From Candidatus Omnitrophota bacterium (GTDB lineage Bacteria > Omnitrophota > Omnitrophia > Omnitrophales > JAQTRP01), in NCBI GenBank assembly GCA_028711765.1, contig JAQTRP010000005.1:1-37655 (forward strand): a stretch of 37,655 bases of DNA, read 5' to 3'. Position 1 is the first letter of the stretch, and each line of letters begins with the position of its first letter. Both the position numbers and the translations under genes were made by a program. Under the pieces are notes generated by a model that was not told where the DNA came from, made no database searches, and saw nothing but the letters and a program-made list of their open reading frames with translations. Shown here piece after piece: positions 33,486 to 37,655 of the stretch.

Positions 33486-33650
33486 ACACGGCTTACGGAA
33501 CGCAGTGAACGTAAGCCGTGTGTCTGAATTTGACCCTTGACATTTTTCTACGGTAAATACGTTCCGAAAAATGTCAAGGGTTTAATTCGCGCATATCACT
33601 TAGCTTCACTTCGCCTGCCTACCGGCAGGTAGGTTCGCTAAGTGATGCGC
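33486..33650. repeat. Three consecutive stem-loops filling the cobU-cobT gap
   Basis: (a) ACACGGCTTACG 33486-33497 pairs with 33510-33521. (b) A perfect 16-bp stem ACCCTTGACATTTTTC 33533-33548 pairs with 33566-33581, with an inner ACG/CGT. (c) ATCACTTAGC 33595-33604 pairs with 33637-33646, extended by GCGC 33589-33592 with 33647-33650 across a 2-nt bulge, and encloses a CCTGCC/GGCAGG palindrome like that before murD. None has a T-run. They begin 2 bp after the cobU stop and end about 17 bp before cobT, leaving only the AAAGGAG ribosome site free. Confidence 0.85.
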
Positions 33651-33667
33651 TCATTAAAGGAGATAAT

Positions 33668-34741
33668 ATGAGTAAATTAAGCGAGACAGTAAGCAAAATT
33701 AAGAAGATCGATTACTCCCTCGCGGAGAAGACGCAGAAACGGCTCGATAATCTTACCAAGCCGCAGGGGAGCCTCGGCCGCTTGGAGGAGTTCGCGAAAC
33801 AAATGGTAGAAATTACCGGAGCGGAGAGTCCTTCGCTCAAGAACAAGGTTATTTTTACTATGGCGGCTGATCACGGAGTTGTCGATGAGGGTGTGAGCGC
33901 CTTCCCCAAAGAAGTGACCGCGCAGATGGTCTACAATTTCTTAAGGGGCGGCGCCGGCATAAATGTTTTGGCGAACCATGTGGGCGCCAGGGTTGTTGTC
34001 GTCGACATGGGAGTAGCGGAGGAAATTCAAAAGTCAAAAGTCAAAAATCAAAACTTTAAAGACAAGAAGATAAACCTTGGGACGAAAAATTTTGTTAAAG
34101 GGCCGGCCATGACAAAGGATGAGGCGATAAAATCAATCGAGGCCGGCATAGAAGTATTCGAGGAAGAGTTGCGGAAGGGTATTGATATAGTCGGAACGGG
34201 AGACATGGGCATAGGAAACACCACTCCCTCAAGCGCCATAGCGGCTGTTGTGACAGGCAGGGCCGTGGAGGAGGTGACGGGCAGGGGGACAGGTGTCGAT
34301 GATAAAACGCTTTCCAACAAAATCAGGGTCATCAAGAAAGCCATTGAAGTAAACAGGTCGGATCCCAAGGACGGAATAGACGTTCTCTCTAAAGTCGGCG
34401 GGTTTGAGATAGGAGGGCTTGCCGGAATAATTTTAGGCGCCGCTTCAAAAAGAATACCTGTGGTTATAGACGGTTTCATCTCGGGAGCGGCGGCTCTTGT
34501 GGCTTACTCTATTGAGCCGAAGACAAAAGATTACATGATTGCTGCTCATTGTTCAGTGGAGAGGGGCCATAGGATAGTGCTGAATTACATAGGTCTTAAA
34601 CCGGTGTTGGATTTAGACTTACGTCTTGGCGAGGGTACCGGAGCGGCGTTAGCGATGAGTATTGTAGAAGCGGGAGTTAAGATCTTGACTCAAATGGCTA
34701 CTTTCGAAGGCGCGGGCGTTTCCGAGCGGAGAGGCACATGA
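33668..34741 (+). CDS. cobT: CobT, nicotinate-nucleotide:dimethylbenzimidazole phosphoribosyltransferase
   Basis: Makes alpha-ribazole phosphate from the lower-ligand base and nicotinate mononucleotide. AAAGGAG lies 8 bp before ATG 33668. The 357 residues show LDNLTKPQGSLGRLE, MAADHGVVDEGVSAFP, GTGDMGIGNTTPSSAI, DGFISGAAAL and the catalytic Glu322 in LGEGTGAALAM. The loop at residues 121-131 (QKSKVKNQNFK) is encoded by four 7-nt TCAAAAN repeats and stands where relatives carry a Pro/His-rich segment. It overlaps cobS as ATGA. Confidence 0.97.
   Translation: MSKLSETVSKIKKIDYSLAEKTQKRLDNLTKPQGSLGRLEEFAKQMVEITGAESPSLKNKVIFTMAADHGVVDEGVSAFPKEVTAQMVYNFLRGGAGINVLANHVGARVVVVDMGVAEEIQKSKVKNQNFKDKKINLGTKNFVKGPAMTKDEAIKSIEAGIEVFEEELRKGIDIVGTGDMGIGNTTPSSAIAAVVTGRAVEEVTGRGTGVDDKTLSNKIRVIKKAIEVNRSDPKDGIDVLSKVGGFEIGGLAGIILGAASKRIPVVIDGFISGAAALVAYSIEPKTKDYMIAAHCSVERGHRIVLNYIGLKPVLDLDLRLGEGTGAALAMSIVEAGVKILTQMATFEGAGVSERRGT
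34027..34054. repeat. 4 x 7-nt TCAAAAN repeat inside cobT
   Basis: Four consecutive heptamers TCAAAAG, TCAAAAG, TCAAAAA, TCAAAAC run from 34027 to 34054, within the cobT frame. Their total length (28 nt) is not a multiple of three, so frame is kept only together with flanking sequence. Such AT-rich heptamers are unlike the surrounding coding sequence. Confidence 0.85.
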
Positions 34742-35484
34742 AAAGTTTTCTTATCGCACTGCAATTTCTGACTACTCTTCCAATAAAGATAACCGGAGTA
34801 AAAGGGAAGGATTTCGGCCGATCGCTCGCGTATTTTCCTATCGTCGGCGCCCTGATCGGCCTTATGCTCGCTCTTAGTTTATTTATTTTTAGTTTTCTAC
34901 CTTCTTTAGTTATGGCGGCACTGATTGTGGCGATCTCGGTTTTTATCACGGGTGGTCTTCATTTGGACGGTCTCGCCGATACCTGTGACGGTTTCTACGG
35001 CTCCAAGCCGAAAGAAAAAGTCCTCGAGATAATGCGTGACAGCCGCCTCGGCGCGATGGGGGCAATTGGCATAGCCTGCGTCTTGCTTTTAAAATTCGCT
35101 TTGATAGCGAGCATTCCGCCGGATTCACTTTGGAAATTTTTAATCTTGGCGCCTGTTTTCTCAAGGTGGTCCCAGGTCACGGCCTGTTTTATGTCTGATT
35201 ACGCACGCGAAGAGGGACGCGCGAAACATTTTATCAGTTCGGCGAGCAAGGCCGGATTTATTGCCGCGAGCCTTTTTACCGTGATTTTGTTTTTTTTATT
35301 GATGAAGACAGGTGGGGTCTTCTTACTCGCCGCTTCTTCGTTTGCGGTATTTTTGTTTATCAACTACGTTAAGAAAAGAATCGGCGGCATGACCGGCGAT
35401 ACAATCGGCGCTACGAATGAAATTGCGGAAGTCGCGGTCCTTTTCTTCGCGCTCGTCTACCTCGAGGGGCAATGTCTTTATTAG
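34738..35484 (+). CDS. cobS: CobS, cobalamin (5'-phosphate) synthase
   Basis: Integral membrane enzyme that joins AdoCbi-GDP and alpha-ribazole (phosphate). The 248 residues have six or so hydrophobic helices and the hallmark GGLHLDGLADTCDGFYG followed by IMRDSRLGAMGAIGI, with FLTTLPI near the N-terminus and GGMTGDTIGATNEIAE near the C-terminus. The start overlaps the cobT stop as ATGA and the 3' end overlaps cbiB by 13 bp. Confidence 0.97.
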   Translation: MKSFLIALQFLTTLPIKITGVKGKDFGRSLAYFPIVGALIGLMLALSLFIFSFLPSLVMAALIVAISVFITGGLHLDGLADTCDGFYGSKPKEKVLEIMRDSRLGAMGAIGIACVLLLKFALIASIPPDSLWKFLILAPVFSRWSQVTACFMSDYAREEGRAKHFISSASKAGFIAASLFTVILFFLLMKTGGVFLLAASSFAVFLFINYVKKRIGGMTGDTIGATNEIAEVAVLFFALVYLEGQCLY

Positions 35485-36410
35485 TCTATTCTTACGTTGC
35501 TGATCTGATTTTTGGCGACCCGCGTCGGTTCCCACATCCTGTGAAAGGGATCGGGAGGCTTATTGTCTTTTTAGAGAATAAGCTGAGGGGGAATGAGACC
35601 AAGTGGCGGGAACGCGTAAAGGGGGTCATCCTTGTTTTAGCTGTGGTGGGGGCAAGTACCCTTTTCGCATATTTAGTGCTTTATTTATGCGGCAGGATAA
35701 ATCCTCTCCTTGGAAAAGCCGCCTGGGTTTTTCTGGCGTATACAACCCTCTCCGTAAAAGATCTTATTCTTCACGCTGAGGCGGTTGCGCGCAGCCTCAA
35801 GGGAAATGACATTACCGAGGCCCGCGTGAGACTCAGCCGCATAGTCGGCAGGGATACGCGGAATTTGTCTAAAGAAGAAATCGTTAAGGCGGCACTTGAG
35901 AGCGTTGCCGAAAGTACCAATGACGGGATTGTGGCCCCTTTATTCTATCTCATCCTCGGCGGGCCGGTACTGGCCGTAGCCTATAAAGCGGTGAATACGC
36001 TTGACTCGATGGTAGGGCATAAGGATGAAAGGTTTGTTCACTTTGGATGGTTTTCCGCAAAGATAGATGATGCGCTTAATTTTGTACCGGCGCGCGTAAG
36101 CGGTTTTTTAATCGCCGCTTCCTCCTTTTTCCTCGGCGGTAATTTTGCGGATTCTTTTAAGGTAATGACGCGCGATGGCCGGAAGCATCCTTCGCCAAAT
36201 AGCGGTGTGCCGGAAGCGGCTATGGCGGGCGCTTTGGGAATAAGATTAGGAGGGCCTTCCGTCTACGAGGGTGAAGTTGTGGAAAAGCCTTACCTTGGGG
36301 AGGATAAAAAAACAGTCGAGGTTTCGATGATCGATAAAGCCTTGGCTATAAGTTTTATGGCGTCTTTACTCGCGCTTTCATCGGGGGTGTTGCTCAAATG
36401 GATTATTTAG
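35472..36410 (+). CDS. cbiB: CbiB/CobD-type adenosylcobinamide-phosphate synthase
   Basis: Membrane enzyme that attaches aminopropanol or its phosphate to adenosylcobyric acid. The 312 residues start with LVYSYVADLIFGDPRRFPHPVKGIG (split by the hydrophobic start), and contain RLSRIVGRDTRNLSKEEIVKAALESVAEST, DGIVAPLFYLILGGP, AYKAVNTLDSMVGHKDERF and PNSGVPEAAMAGALGIRLGG in that order. It overlaps cobS and the aminotransferase gene by 13 bp each. Confidence 0.96.
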   Translation: MSLLVYSYVADLIFGDPRRFPHPVKGIGRLIVFLENKLRGNETKWRERVKGVILVLAVVGASTLFAYLVLYLCGRINPLLGKAAWVFLAYTTLSVKDLILHAEAVARSLKGNDITEARVRLSRIVGRDTRNLSKEEIVKAALESVAESTNDGIVAPLFYLILGGPVLAVAYKAVNTLDSMVGHKDERFVHFGWFSAKIDDALNFVPARVSGFLIAASSFFLGGNFADSFKVMTRDGRKHPSPNSGVPEAAMAGALGIRLGGPSVYEGEVVEKPYLGEDKKTVEVSMIDKALAISFMASLLALSSGVLLKWII

Positions 36411-37450
36411 ATTTCCTGCACGGCGGGGATATTTATGAGGCCGAGGCAAGGTGCGGCCGGAAAATAATAGACTTCAGCGCGAATATCAATCCTTTGGGCC
36501 TGCCGCCGAGGGTGAAACAGGCTATTTTAAAGAGCTTCGATAGGATCCTTCATTATCCGGATCCCAATCCCAAAGCCCTTATTAGAAAGATTGCCGAGTG
36601 TTGGGATATATCCGAAGGAAATGTCCTTTTAGGCAACGGTTCCATCGAGCTCATTTATCTCGTTGTGTCTGTCTTAAGGCCAAAGAGTACGCTCATACCG
36701 GTTCCTACCTTTTCCGAATATGAACGCGCGGCAAGAAGCGTAGGAAGCAAGATTCGGTTTTTTACGCTCAGAGAGAGTGAAGATTTCAGGTTAAATTTGC
36801 CGCGCGCAATAAGAGAAGATATTCTATTTTTATGCAATCCCAATAATCCCACCGGTAATCTTATCACTCGGGATTCCAAAGCGCTTAGGCAAATACGCCG
36901 TAAGCTGTTGCTTGTTGATGAGGCGTTTATGGATTTTGTGCCGGATGAGAAGAAACACACCCTCATCTGGAAGGCCGCTAGAAGCAAGAGAATAATCGTG
37001 CTCCGGACCTTCACAAAATTTTTTGCCATACCGGGATTAAGGGCAGGCTATCTTGTTGCCCATAGAGACATGATCGACAGGTTGAAGCGGCACCAGCCTC
37101 CGTGGAGCATGAATTCTTTAGCCCAAACGGCGGCGAAATTGTTTTTTGGCGAGAAGGGATATATTGCCGACACGCGTAGATTGATAGAAGGAGAGAGGGA
37201 CTTTTTGTTCAATGAGTTATCGGGGATTGAGAAATTGAAGCCTTATCCTTCAGCGGCAAATTTTATTTTGATAAAAATAGAAGACAAAAATCTCACATCT
37301 TCACTTTTAGCGAGAAAACTTATCCGGAAAGGAATTTTTATAAGGGATTGCGCAAATTTCAGAGGGCTGGGAAATAAGTTTATTCGTGTGGCCGTGCGTT
37401 CGCGTGGAGAAAGTCTTAAGCTTATAGGCGCACTGCGAAGATTGCTGTAA
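36398..37450 (+). CDS. cobD: CobD-type threonine-phosphate decarboxylase (PLP)
   Basis: Fold-type I PLP enzyme of the histidinol-phosphate aminotransferase family; beside cbiB it is read as L-threonine-O-3-phosphate decarboxylase, which makes the aminopropanol phosphate used by CbiB. In 350 residues: HGGDIYEA and DFSANINPLGLPP at the N-terminus, YPDPNPKAL, LLGNGSIELIYL, FLCNPNNPTGN, VDEAFMDFV, and the PLP lysine Lys207 in TFTKFFAIPGLRAGY. A HisC function is possible from sequence alone, but the NINPLG start and operon context favour CobD. It is the last cob gene. Confidence 0.94.
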   Translation: MDYLDFLHGGDIYEAEARCGRKIIDFSANINPLGLPPRVKQAILKSFDRILHYPDPNPKALIRKIAECWDISEGNVLLGNGSIELIYLVVSVLRPKSTLIPVPTFSEYERAARSVGSKIRFFTLRESEDFRLNLPRAIREDILFLCNPNNPTGNLITRDSKALRQIRRKLLLVDEAFMDFVPDEKKHTLIWKAARSKRIIVLRTFTKFFAIPGLRAGYLVAHRDMIDRLKRHQPPWSMNSLAQTAAKLFFGEKGYIADTRRLIEGERDFLFNELSGIEKLKPYPSAANFILIKIEDKNLTSSLLARKLIRKGIFIRDCANFRGLGNKFIRVAVRSRGESLKLIGALRRLL

Positions 37451-37501
37451 AGTTGTTAGAATAAAAAGTCAATTAATTGGTACGGAAAGGAGGCGGCACA
37501 A

Positions 37502-37609
37502 ATGAAGGAAAGAAAAGCTAAGATGCGGAAAGACGTTATTGCCTGTCGTAAAAGGTGCAAGGCAAATGGTACGGGCCTCGCCCATTACGTCCTTACGGAC
37601 AAGAAGTGA
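37502..37609 (+). CDS. 35-residue basic small protein, unknown
   Basis: A short ORF begins ATG 37502 with AAAGGAGG at 37486-37493, an excellent ribosome binding site at 8-nt spacing, and ends at TGA 37607-37609. The peptide is highly basic (starts MKERKAKMRKDV, ends AHYVLTDKK) with two Cys in ACRKRCK. I do not recognise a family. It follows the B12 operon by 51 bp on the same strand. The quality of the ribosome site is the main reason to believe it. The 46 bp after it carry a GCCTT/AAGGC hairpin (37624-37635) and no gene up to the window end. Confidence 0.55.
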   Translation: MKERKAKMRKDVIACRKRCKANGTGLAHYVLTDKK

Positions 37610-37655
37610 TTTAGAACGCCGTACTGCCTTGAAAGGCCAGCTAAATCCCGGGGCC

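Noticed and set aside
33486-33581. Terminators after cobU
   Set aside because: The stems are strong but lack T-runs, and cobT downstream belongs to the same pathway with no new promoter visible.

Overview
This window is a dense, almost entirely plus-strand bacterial chromosome segment of moderate GC content. It encodes 36 supported genes with short gaps, many ATGA start/stop overlaps, and no phage, transposase, tRNA or rRNA gene. The murE end shows the Pro-Arg that follows the Asp-Asn of the meso-diaminopimelate specificity motif. With FtsQ/FtsA and BatD/BatE homologues this points to a Gram-negative-type bacterium. The gene mix (divergent FtsA, Minf_1886-family protein, DUF4416, DUF362 ferredoxin, B12-type radical SAM) and the many palindromic intergenic repeats are most like uncultured Omnitrophota (OP3)/PVC-related groups. 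That assignment is inference only.

Layout. (1) 1-11852: a division and cell wall (dcw) cluster in the order murE(partial)-murF-mraY-murD-ftsW-murG-murC-murB-ddl-ftsQ-ftsA, covering UDP-MurNAc-pentapeptide synthesis, lipid I/II formation, the SEDS polymerase and early divisome proteins. No ftsZ follows ftsA. A PilT-like ATPase overlaps the ftsA end, and a cobalamin-type radical SAM gene overlaps that (to 14330). (2) 14331-20077: a 250-bp AT-rich promoter region, then a glycine cleavage operon gcvT-gcvH-gcvPA-gcvPB, a LipM/LplA-type lipoylation enzyme and a Minf_1886-family protein. (3) 20228-28053: UvrD/PcrA helicase, MazG, a secreted alpha/beta-hydrolase-like protein lacking its catalytic serine, DUF4416, an M48 membrane protease, a TPR plus HExxH protein and a stand-alone ParB-domain protein. 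(4) 28129-31953: a DUF362 ferredoxin-like protein and a BatD-BatE pair. (5) 31937-37450: a strong promoter, a cobalamin riboswitch, an intrinsic terminator, then cobC-cobU-cobT-cobS-cbiB-cobD, the nucleotide-loop and aminopropanol arm of B12 synthesis/salvage without corrin-ring genes. A 35-residue basic ORF with a strong ribosome binding site ends the window.

The most unusual signal is a family of four near-identical palindromic elements at 2946, 17438, 25582 and 28059. All lie just after stop codons inside same-strand gene runs. Each has invariant 13-nt inner arms and a nearly invariant 12-nt loop. The outer arms differ completely from copy to copy but are perfectly complementary within each copy. 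Other structured insertions occur between murE and murF, between cobU and cobT (three hairpins filling the gap), in the ends of the murE, ddl and M48 coding regions, and as a 4x7-nt repeat inside cobT. The genome appears to be widely invaded by small palindromes and simple repeats that land at or extend gene ends.
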